From Kingdonia uniflora (lineage: Eukaryota > Streptophyta > Magnoliopsida > Ranunculales > Circaeasteraceae): 64,000 bases of DNA. The notes beneath the pieces were generated by a model, which ran no database searches, was not told where the DNA came from, and was given only the letters and a program-made list of their open reading frames with translations. Positions 55,280-64,000 of this stretch are shown here, piece by piece; the first letter of the stretch is position 1; the number at the start of each line of letters is the position of its first letter. Position numbers and translations under genes: made by a program. The stretch covers positions 538,136-602,135 of the forward strand of contig JACGCM010001929.1 of the NCBI GenBank assembly GCA_014058105.1. The letters run 5' to 3'.

Positions 55280-55700
55280 ACACAGGATGGCATCTCTTCA
55301 CAGATGGGTCCGCAGGCCTAAACAGTTCTGGGATAGGTATCGTATTGGTTATAACGTCAAACGACTACATCGAAAAGGTACTCAAACTAAACTTTGAGTG
55401 TACCAATAATGAGGCTGAGTACGAAACTTTGATACATGGTCTTGATCTAGCCCTCGAGCTCGGCGTCCCTCAACTAGCAATTTTCACTGACTTGCACCTC
55501 ATCCAGAGATAGTATACCGACAAAAACCAGGTGAACAGTCGCATCGCTGAATATGCAGTGCTCATCTGCCAACACATGGATTGTTTCCCTGAGAAATATT
55601 TGATTACGCATTACCCTCGAGGTAGGAATAGATATATTGATGCCCTCGACTACATTACAGCGATGCTAGGTCAGTCTGAACCCCGACAACTCCATATCGA
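55280..55700 (+). pseudogene. RNase H of element C
   Basis: LFTDGSAGLNSSGIGIVL (first Asp), TNNEAEYETLIHGLDLALEL (Glu), LAIFTDLHLIQR (second Asp, normally TDS) and HYPRGRNRYIDALDYITAML (last Asp). Runs open into the linker before integrase (55531-56031). Confidence 0.75.
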
Positions 55701-57000
55701 AGTACCCGATTGCCCAAGTATCAAGCAGATGGAAATTATTGCCATCAATACTATGGACGAGAGTCTCGATCCCAAAAACTGGTGCACAACCTTTCGCGCA
55801 TACTTCATCTACTTCATATTACCCGAGGACCTGAAAGCAAAATGGTCTGTTTTGGAAAATTGTCGAAGGTACACCATTCTCAAAGGTAATTTATACCGCA
55901 AATTACCAAACGGAGTACATCTCAAATGCATCTCCCAACAAGAAGCTGCCACTATCATTACTAAACTGCAAAAAAGGAATTGTGGATCCTACACTGTCGG
56001 CCGATCTATGGCTCTCCGAACAATAACGTAAGGATCGTTATGGCCGAACATGAAAAAATAAGCCAAAAAGTACGTGAAGCACTATGACAAATGCCAGCAT
56101 CACGCCCATGACATCAAAAGCCCCTCACAAGACCACTATAGCCAAGTCGCCTGGCCCTTTAAAAGATGGGTTATTGATCTGGTGGGCCCCATCCTAAAGG
56201 CATCAAAAAGCAGAGTACACATCCTAATCGCCATTGATTATTTTACTAAATGGGTCGAAGCCGTACCATTATGTCAAACCAGAGAAGAAGAGGTAAATAA
56301 ATTCCTTGGGGAAAATAATATCACACGCTTCGACTGCCCATATATGATTCGATGCCACAACAGACTACAGTTCCTCGGGAATAAGGTCCGAACATTCCTT
56401 AAAAAGTACAACATCATCCTCTCCCCATCCATTCAGTATTACCCACAAGGGAATGGACAGGCCGAAGCAATCAACAAAACTATAATCGACCGATGGCCTT
56501 TCAAAGCGCGTTAACAAGATGAAGGGGCGCTGGGTTCAAGAGTTACAACATGTACTCTAGGCTTCCCATGCCACACCATGGAAAGTGATGGGCTGTATTC
56601 CTTTCATATTGGTCTATGGTACCGAAGCAGTCTTACCAACTCAGTTCGAAGTCCCAACATGTGACCCCGACCTACCAGATGAAGACACTGAGTTTAAACT
56701 CGGATGCAACATGCTATGGATTGACAAAACCATAGACCGAGCCCTTGCTAACCTTGGGCGTTACCAGATCTCACTTGAGAAATCATACAACAAGAGGGTT
56801 CGACCATAAAGTTTCAATATCGGTGACTTGGAAGCCGAGTCACCCCATCCTCAAAGCCTCGCAATGCCGGTAAGCTAGCCAAATCTTGAGAAAGGCCATA
56901 TATTGTGTATGATAAAATAGACGGAGGTTTCTATTACCTCTTGGCTGAAGATGAAAACCCCTTACTCAACCCATGGAATACAATGTAGTTAGTCTCATAC
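55700..57000 (+). pseudogene. Integrase of element C
   Basis: The zinc-binding region is partly deleted or shifted (HYDKCQHHAHDIK retained at 56073-56111). Core: VIDLVGPILKAS and ILIAIDYFTKWVEAVPL (first Asp), FDCPYMIRCHN (second region, Asp lost), YYPQGNGQAEAINKTI (Glu present, 56439-56486). C-terminal part: GCIPFILVYGTEAVLPTQFE, RYQISLEKSYNKRVRP and LLAEDENPLLNPWNTM near 56938-56985. It is more complete than B's integrase but inactive by stops and catalytic change. Confidence 0.75.
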
Positions 57001-57082
57001 AACAGGCCATGGTCACCATCCCTCACCACCGGTGTAACCACCGTATAATCAATAAAAAAAATTATTCAACGCTCAAATAAAA

Positions 57083-57870
57083 TTCTTGATTTGGGCAAAA
57101 CTAAGTATCTAGTCAACCCTTCGACACGACTGATACTTGGGGGTAACCTCAAAGTTTTTTAAAGTTGTAATTCAGGTAAACCTGAGTGGCATGAATAGTT
57201 GAAAGACTAAACACTCGCGGGCGACATCGGAGCCGACCACGTCTTGCTTCGTTCAGGATCAATCTTACAGATAGAAATACCTGGGGGCAACCTCAAAGCT
57301 TAAAATAAACTTCTTGATTTGGTCAAACCTAAGTATCCCGTCAAACCTTTGACCCGACTGACACTTGGGGGCGACCTCAAAGTTTTTTAAAGTTCTGATT
57401 CGGGCAAACCCAAGTGGCATGAATAGTCAAAAGACTAAACACTCGGGGGAGACATCGGGGTTTAACACGTCTTGCTTCGTTCAGGATCAAACCCATAGAT
57501 AGAAATACCTGGGTGTGACCTCGAAGCTCAAATGAACTTCTTGATTTATGCAATCTAAGTATCCAGTCAACCCTTTGATCTAACTGATACTTGGGGGCTA
57601 CCTCGAAGTTTTTTAAAGTTTTGATTCGGGCAAACCCGAGTGGTATGAATAGTCAAAAGACTAAACACTCGGGGAAGACATCGGGGCTGACCACGTCTTG
57701 CTTCAATCAGGATCAAACCCGCGGATAGAAATACTTGGGGGTAACCTCGAAGCTCAAATAAACTTTTTGATTTGTTCAAACCTAAGTATCCAGTCAACCC
57801 TTAGACCTGATTGATTCGGGCATACCTCAAAACCCCATGGATAGAAATTACCTAAGGGAAACTTCAAAAA
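57083..57870. repeat. 227-bp tandem repeats after pol of element C
   Basis: About 3.4 copies. CTAAGTATC anchors start at 57101, 57329, 57555 and 57782 (periods 228, 226, 227). Each unit repeats AGTCAACCCTT, ACTTGGGGG, CTCAAAGTTTTTTAAAGTT, GACTAAACACTCG and ACGTCTTGCTTC. Position between pol and the antisense gene is as in element A, but the sequence is unrelated. Confidence 0.95.
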
Positions 57871-58025
57871 TCTAATTAGATCTACCATTCAATCAGACAA
57901 TATATTAATATACAAGTTCAAACCAAATCGAGCATCGTTTACACCACCATCACCAAATATAAGAGAGTTTCTTACAAACACCATACCCACAATAACCAGA
58001 TTTAACAAGTTTTTCCACAAACAGC

Positions 58026-58966
58026 TTACATAACGGGATTGTCTTGGTCTTCCCCAGAAATAAGAATCTCAGCAGTACCAGGAGTTTCCCCAATAGGCAG
58101 AACTTCCTCATTTTCCACATTAGCCGTTTCGATAGCTGGACTCGGGTCCGTCACCTCTGCGTCTACCACGACATCGAAGGAAGGGTTCGACTCTTCTGAA
58201 GGGTAGCGTTCAAAAGTTTTTGGATCATTGACCAACTCATCTATGAATTACATCAAGGATGAGGTTAAATTGTACTTGCGGTCAAAGTCATCTTGGAACT
58301 GTGCATGATATTCTCGCAGCCTCACCTCTAGCCCCACTACCTTTACCTAACACCGCTTGACCATAACTAGGTTCTCTTTTGCTGCATCAGATCAAACTTG
58401 AAATATCTCCCGCTCTAGTTTGGCGACTCGGTTGTTCAGCGACATAATGGTTCCCTTCGCGAGCTCCCCTCCATCAACTTCCTCTTTCAACTTCTCATCA
58501 GACAATTTTTAAGACTTCCTAAAAGAGACCATCCAAGCATGCATCTGTACAAATCACAAACACTTTGATAGTCAGCAAAGTTTTTCCAACTCAATAACAA
58601 ACATCTCTTAATTCGCAATAATGCATACCTGGCGCCTTACCAACTCTGCCTGACGACCTGCTTCCTCTGAGTTTAAAGCATAAAAATACATCATCGACTA
58701 GGAGGTAGCTCGAATAACATCTTCCTGTTTGGTCGCAACTTGCCAGGCCTCGGCTGAGTTTGATCCTTCTTCTATCTGATCATACAACCTCTTTTGAGGC
58801 GTCGTCCTCATCACGGAACGTTCGACCCATCAGCAATAACTTTTCCCTTACCTTTTGGGCTGGTTGGACTACCTCTTGGGAACCGTGCCTCGCCACCATA
58901 CCTCGGCCGCCGATACTGAAACCCCACGATGAGTCCTCGGCGTAAAGTTAGACTTCGATCTTGTCA
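58026..58966 (-). pseudogene. Accessory antisense gene of element C (coiled-coil part)
   Basis: On -: first exon about 58966-58629 (TRSKSNFTPRTHRGVSVSAA, then a helix with EEAGRQAELVRRQ), intron 58545-58628 (GTATGC..GTACAG), second exon 58544-58026 with SDEKLKEEVDGGELAKGT, MSLNNRVAKLEREIFQV, EYHAQFQDDFDRKYN, VNDPKTFERYPSEESN and acidic end SGEDQDNPVM. Helical, charged, coiled coil likely. It corresponds to the C-terminal half of the accessory genes of A, B and D by position and character. The PF04195-like half is missing because C is truncated near 59000-59200. Function unknown. Confidence 0.5.
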
Positions 58967-59199
58967 TGGTATTGTAATCCCTCTCGCTTAATGCTTCATA
59001 AGGGGCAGCCTTTATTTTTTCTTCGAAGATCAAACTGCGATCGAAGATCCCTTGCGCAGAGTATCCATCTCTTCCTCAAAATCTCATCTTTCAAAATATT
59101 ATGTTTATTTGCTCTGCACTCTTGTCGATCAGATTGTCGATGTAAAATAGAGGATTTTTCAACACTCTAGTCATAGGATCTGTAAACAAATACAAGGTA

Positions 59200-60177
59200 A
59201 AGTAGAATAAGCTCATCTGACTATGTTCGTGAAGAGTTTATCTATCAATTCTTAGGGAAAGAAGAAGTTCAAGAATCAAGGTTATACGAAGAAGAATGGC
59301 ATCAAGTCTGGTCCAAGGCAGAGTTTTATTCAGGGAATGGGAACGGGAAGTAGAATGCGGCTTTTTCAGTAAAAATTATAGAGTGTTTCTTTTGCAAGTA
59401 GAAAGGTCATATGAAGAAGAATTGTCATTCTTACAAAAATTGGTTGACTAAAAATAAAGGGGTTCATCAGTATGCGGCCGGCAAGGCCTGAGGAGTAGGT
59501 TTACGCGGGAGATGCTTGACACTTTTCCATTTGGTTCGTTGGCCCTTTTTACTTGGTTTTATACACGAATGTTACTTTAGATTTGGCATGCACCATTTAT
59601 GTTCTATCGATGAGACGATCTCTATTTTCAGTTTCTTGGATGCACTCTTTCATTTTTTTTATTTTTTATTTTTATTTTAGACATGGTGGTTTGATATTTC
59701 ATCGCGATCTATTATTGGTTCTGGTTTACAAGTTGATGGGTTATATTGTCTATCTCTTGATCATTCATTTGAGACTTTACTATATATTATGTTTATCTGC
59801 TGAGGCTAGTACTTCTTTTACTTTAAAACGCTCTAGTATTTCTAAGCAATTTTCGATGTTATAATACAAATGACTAGGATATATTTCTAAAAAAAGGTTA
59901 GAAATTAAGGTTCAAGATGGGGTTCTCAGGGCTTTGGACTTCTCTGATTTTTAGACTTGCATTGATTGCATTTGTCAAAATTAACAAAAATCAGGAAATT
60001 TCATTCTACTCGTAACACGAACCTTTTATAACTAATTTATACAGATATGTGTGGATCTTCTCTCTTACTCTATCCCACAGTGGTCATCAATTTTATCACC
60101 TCAGTGATAATTTTCTCGTAACACATACGTTTTTCTTATTTATTAGAAGTCTGAATCACTTAATGTTTTTAAGGCTT
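59200..60177 (+). mobile_element. Ty1/copia fragment (gag zinc knuckle to start of integrase)
   Basis: Knuckle CFFCK then GHMKKNCHSYKNWL (59388-59453; one stop inside). Gag/protease border piece ISVLSMRRSLFSVSW-like near 59600. Pre-integrase segment with VQDGVLRALDFSDF, a stop, and TCIDCICQN (near 59955-59990). Then TRNTNLL, LIYTDMCG (integrase start), and sequence matching 'SLNVFKAF' up to 60177, where an Athila-type LTR interrupts. Many stops. The left border with element C is not sharp. Confidence 0.75.
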
Positions 60178-61291
60178 TGATGCGAGAAAAACTCGGTTTT
60201 AAATACCCCGCTCAAAACTATGGGTGTCATAATATAATAAGGGTAAGCGGGGGTCGAAATCCATGGGGAGTAAACATATTAAATATATAATTCTTAATTA
60301 ACTAATAAACGAATCTAAACAAATTTGATAAAAGGATTTTGATCTAAAACATAAATCTAAATTACTAACTTTCGGTACGATTATAAGGAAAAGAACCCAG
60401 GCTTGGATCACCTCCGACTTAGTTTACCAAGCGATATGAAATAATAGCTTTTATCCGCACGTAATAGCCATGACTAGGTCTATTGGGTCTAAGATCTAGG
60501 GTTTGTGGCTAAAACCCTAAGTAAGAGCTTCGGTTGCTCATGGACAATCGGATCTAGGGTTTATAATTCCTTTCCATGGCTAGGTGGAGAGTATTAACTC
60601 TAGTGATCTGGAATTCCCTTGAGGCTGAAATAATCAAATATGGCTAATTCGACCTCCTCATATCTGTAGTAACTTAGAGTTGTCATGGCTAGATCAACTC
60701 TTCATAACTTCAAATCTGAGAATTAAAGATTAATTCTAGATCTAAACTACTATTAACATCAATTTAGCTCACTTCACCGGAGGTTCAATCCTTAGCCTAA
60801 GCTAAGGAGATTAGCTCTCTGTTAATGGTGTTGATCTCAGCTTAAATTAAGCGCATAAAATAAAATAGAGAAAAGAGAAAGATACTAAAAAATACAAGCT
60901 TTATTCCTTCCCGAGATTGAGATGTGTAAAATACATAGAATTGTTCTCAATATGTATAGGATATATGAGAAACTTATTTACAATTCTAAAACTCTATCAG
61001 AAAAAGATAAATCTTATCTCATGTTAATCCTTGCAAAGTCTTTCATCATCTTTATTCCATGGAGAAAATCTACAAGTATATTGAATATAGGCATCTTCCT
61101 TGTACCTGAGAGACTGCTAGAGATGCTTCAACTCTTTATACCTTCTATTAGATGTCTTTTTCTACTTATTAGCTCCGACAGTAATAAGTGCCTGAAAATA
61201 AGAAAATGCTACTAACATTATAAATTAATAAATCGGGATTAGAAAATGATACTTTTAGGCGCATTAATCCTACGTATTTCTATGTCTATCA
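60178..61291 (-). repeat. 3' LTR of Athila-type element
   Basis: 1114 bp, TGATGCGAG...TCTATCA on +. It aligns with 4861-6052 end to end. The main length difference is the GA array in the other copy. Confidence 0.85.
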
Positions 61292-61304
61292 AATACCTCC
61301 GAAC
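61292..61304 (-). promoter_or_regulatory. Polypurine tract of Athila-type element
   Basis: GTTCGGAGGTATT on -, directly before the LTR start TGATAG. Confidence 0.55.
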
Positions 61305-62599
61305 TTACCATTTTGCTCGTCCCGAGTAAAATAATGAAATAAAATTAAACTAAAAAAGAAAGCCACTTTCGCAGGACTCGCGATTGCATTTAACGTATTC
61401 ATCAAGCCGTTAAACCCCCAGGTGTCCCTGGTGGATGAGTGTTGTCTCGTGAGGGTTGACAATGACTATACCCACAAAATCAATAAAACATTATGGCAAT
61501 TCTAAATAACAAGAGACTCATTCCTGTCAAATTATCCTTATTTAGTAAGACAAAAATATACAAGCAGAAAATTCCTTAAAACTTTTTATTCCCTGAGTAA
61601 CCATAGAATATATTGTACTTATCCAAAACTAGAGATACTACCTCATGATTAAATAGAAATTTAAGTATTTTAGCACATATTATCTTAGTGTATTGTGAAG
61701 ATAGTTTTATTGCTTAACTACATTGCCTAGAATCATTGAGTCAGTGTATGGTAGTCGAGTACTTACTAGAATAAATTTAACGGTCAGTTTGACAAGTGCC
61801 TTAGTCAATTTTACTCCCCGATATCTTATTTTTCATAGCTTTTTGAGTACATTGTTTCTTAGTGAACCTCCGCAACAAAGAGTTTTAGTCGACAATCCCC
61901 GCCAGTTGACTAAGGTTGTCGGGGTTTGTGCCCTTTTGTGACCTAGACACAGGATTCTCATAAGTAGCATTTTTCGTACTTCTTTACATAGTTCATGGTC
62001 ATACTCGAGATTGGTGATAATTTTTCCTCTTTCAGTCTTTTAATCTGCGAGTAGCCTTGGAGCGTGAAAGTTAGGAACAACTTTGGTTTATCTTTTGTTT
62101 CTTTTTTTTCTTTCGGGAATGAACTTATCTTAGGCAGTTGTCTCCCTTGGAGCGAATTATTCATAACATAAATACAAGATTTCCTAAAACTGGTCAATAA
62201 CCTATCGAATGCATCAATTACAAAACTATAGTGAAGTGCAAGTTTTGAAAAATATACCACGTTAACTTGAATTAGTCGCTAATTAAAAATATATTACATT
62301 AACTTAAGATGGTGTAAAAATATTTTAGTGTATACTTGTAAACTTTTAAGTTCTGGGTTTTCTTTAAATTTATTCAGGTTTTCCACCCAATATTTATGTC
62401 AAAATAAATTCAGTCTAAATGTTGGAAATTTATCAAAAGTACATCATAATTGCCAAGAGTGTAATTATTAAACTTTTCTTTAAAAAAAATTAAAAAAAAT
62501 AATTTTTCTACCCCCAAACTAAAATGAAATATTACCCCTAATATTGGAGAACAATAAATTAAATGGAAAGGAAAATGGAAATTCTCACCTTAATGTGTC
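61305..62599. other. Non-coding region between pol and 3' LTR of the Athila-type element
   Basis: AT-rich. A - frame at 61958-62260 (100 codons) and a + frame at 61723-61941 show no family. Athila elements often carry an env-like ORF here; I see no trace of one in these 1.3 kb. Confidence 0.4.
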
Positions 62600-64000
62600 G
62601 TGGGTTGCCTCCCAGAAAATGTTAAGTGTTACCGTCTTTAGCTAGACAAAACTCCGTACCCCCAAACTTATGTGAAGTCAAGGAATTATTCGGGGATGGG
62701 CAATTCTTGTATTTGGGCTCGCAAAGATTATATCAGGGAAATTTTCTAAAGGGATTATCTCGAGATAAGGTTAAGACGTTGGCCATTGATGTTAAATTTT
62801 TCCCAGTACGATAAGTTTTTACTTCAACCCAACCATTTTGGTGTATGTTACGACTTCAAAGGAGATGCCAACGAGTTTGTAATTTTCCAGGAAAAAGACG
62901 CAGTTTGAGTTAAACAAAAAGATTTTTTCCTGGTGTAAAAAATTTCAGTTATATGTTTATCATGATATGTTTTGGTCTGATCCTTATATATTTTAGCATT
63001 ATCGTACGCCTCTTGTCTTATTTCCTAACTCATTAGTTAAAGTTTTCGATGAAGTCCTACTGCGTCTATTTGAAAAAAATTTCTTAATTGCCCAGTAAGC
63101 TTTATGTTATAATTTATAGGCAAGTGACAAGCTTTGCCAAAAATATATTTATAAGTGATATTTCAATCGGGGTTTTTTATAAGCAGTCCGATAGGCCCGA
63201 AAAGAACATCATTAGACGGGTGGACCATCTTTACGATCTGGTCGGACATTTTTCTCTAAAATTCTTTTAATTTCCCGATTTGAAATCTCTACTTGCCCAC
63301 GTGCCTGTGGATGATATGGGGTGAAAACTTTATGAGTAATCTCATATTTGTGCATAAGACTTTAAAATAACAGCTACAAAAGTGAGTTCCACCGTCACTT
63401 AGATTGCACGAGGTATACAAAATCAGACTAAAATGTTATCGTTTAAAAGTTAATCACGGCAGCGTGATCATTTGTCCGACATGGTGCAGCTTCTACCCAT
63501 TTGAAAGCATAGTTAACCGCTACTAAGATCCCAAATAGCCATTAGATACCAGAAATGGGCCCATAAAGTCATGCCCCAAACATAAAAAATTTCACCTCTA
63601 AAATATTGTTAAGAGGCATCTCATTTGGCAAAAGTCACATCGCGAACAATGGTCGTAAGTGCCCTTAAATAAAGAAGTAGGCCAATAGAAACCACATTGA
63701 AGTACTTTATTAGCTGTTCTACGGGGCCAAGATGAGCACCACTCATCATGAAAATTGTTAAAAATTTTGAAATGTCATTTCATGGACACAACGACGAATT
63801 ACTAGATCAGCGCCAACTTTAAAAAATAGGGATTCTCCCAATAAATTGTCTAGAGATGTTTAAATCGCTTTTTATCTTGTCAGCTCAAATATGGTGGTAT
63901 AGTACCCTGCGGCTAAGTAATTGCAATATCGATGAACCAGGTGCCCTATTAATATTCATAAGGTCCTTGGGAAAATGGTTCAGAAATAGGAAGGTCTTCG
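62600..64000 (-). pseudogene. Integrase of Athila-type element
   Basis: On - from the window edge: zinc-binding region with TANKVLQCGFYWPTSLFKGT and CSRCDFCQM, then FLCLGHDFMGPFLVSNGY (first Asp), SDGGTHFC (second Asp, near 63390), [20 protein letters not shown] (Glu, about 63250-63330), DRKDGPP, TAYKTPIEISL and IFLAKLVTCL-type remnants near 63095-63190 ('YGKACHLPVELEH' in intact Athila). The end of pol lies near 62600 (GGCAACCCACGACAC on -). Frameshifts split every block. Confidence 0.7.

Larger units (their letters stand above)
50688..59190 (+). mobile_element. Element C: Tat-type Ty3/gypsy retrotransposon, 3' truncated
   Basis: Order on +: LTR 50688-51431, primer-binding site, gag, protease, RT, RNase H and complete integrase (to about 57000). 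A 227-bp tandem array (57083-57870) follows, then an accessory gene on - (58966-58026). No second copy of the LTR occurs before copia sequence starts near 59200, so the 3' end is lost. C differs from A and B in base composition: C-rich and less AT-rich, e.g. 51750-53900. Confidence 0.75.
60178..64000 (-). mobile_element. Athila-type Ty3/gypsy element, 3' part, running out of the window
   Basis: 3' LTR 60178-61291 on -, polypurine tract 61292-61304, non-coding region, integrase remnants 62600-64000. It interrupts the copia fragment at 60177; the duplicated pentamer should be GGCTT (60173-60177), but the partner lies outside the window. Same LTR family as the solo LTR at 4861-6052. Confidence 0.8.

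Noticed and set aside
61723..62260. env-like ORF of the Athila-type element
   Set aside because: Frames on both strands are short, AT-driven and without signal peptide or membrane pattern.

Overview
The window reads as intergenic, transposon-packed nuclear DNA of a flowering plant, most likely a eudicot. It is AT-rich, contains no intact host gene, and almost every base that can be explained belongs to decayed mobile elements nested in or abutting one another. The families seen are Ty3/gypsy of the Tat type, Ty3/gypsy of the Athila type, Ty1/copia, CACTA, PIF/Harbinger and LINE. The species cannot be named from the sequence. No rRNA, tRNA or CRISPR was seen.

Layout. (1) 1-4742: accessory-gene end of a Tat-type element (D), genes on +. 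(2) 4861-6052: solo Athila-type LTR. (3) 6848-28339: a complete Tat-type element (A, reading on -) with two 481-bp LTRs and a perfect 5-bp target duplication TAACT. Its pol is split by a 10.6-kb CACTA element (14652-25298, target duplication TCT), which carries pieces of a UBX-domain gene, a 2-oxoglutarate oxygenase gene and LINEs. (4) 29475-35884: a PIF/Harbinger element with 3-bp target duplication TTA. It holds a transposase gene, a Myb/trihelix-like gene and a third gene of the plant mobile domain (PMD) family. (5) about 35903-50687: Tat-type element B (+), with a 3.1-kb CACTA derivative (42217-45298) inside its accessory gene. (6) 50688 to about 59190: Tat-type element C (+), truncated at its 3' end. 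(7) about 59200-60177: Ty1/copia fragment. (8) 60178 to the window end: Athila-type element (-), inserted in the copia fragment.

The Tat-type elements share one plan: LTR, primer-binding site, gag, protease, RT, RNase H, integrase, then (in A and C) a tandem-repeat block, then genes on the opposite strand reading back toward pol. In A, B and D these antisense genes are a small ORF of about 80-100 codons starting MVRTRSQ/MAKTRAQ and a larger multi-exon gene resembling the 'putative gypsy type transposon' family (PF04195) with a long coiled-coil end. In A and D both genes have clear TATA boxes, so the antisense side looks like a separate transcription programme.

All pol and accessory genes are broken by stops and frameshifts. 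Many stops fall at Trp or Gln codons, as expected from C-to-T decay of methylated DNA. The most unusual items are the three-gene PIF/Harbinger element, whose genes each lie downstream of a copy of the same GC-rich palindromic motif, and the promoter-bearing antisense genes of the Tat elements. All family calls rest on motifs recognised by eye; no database search was run.
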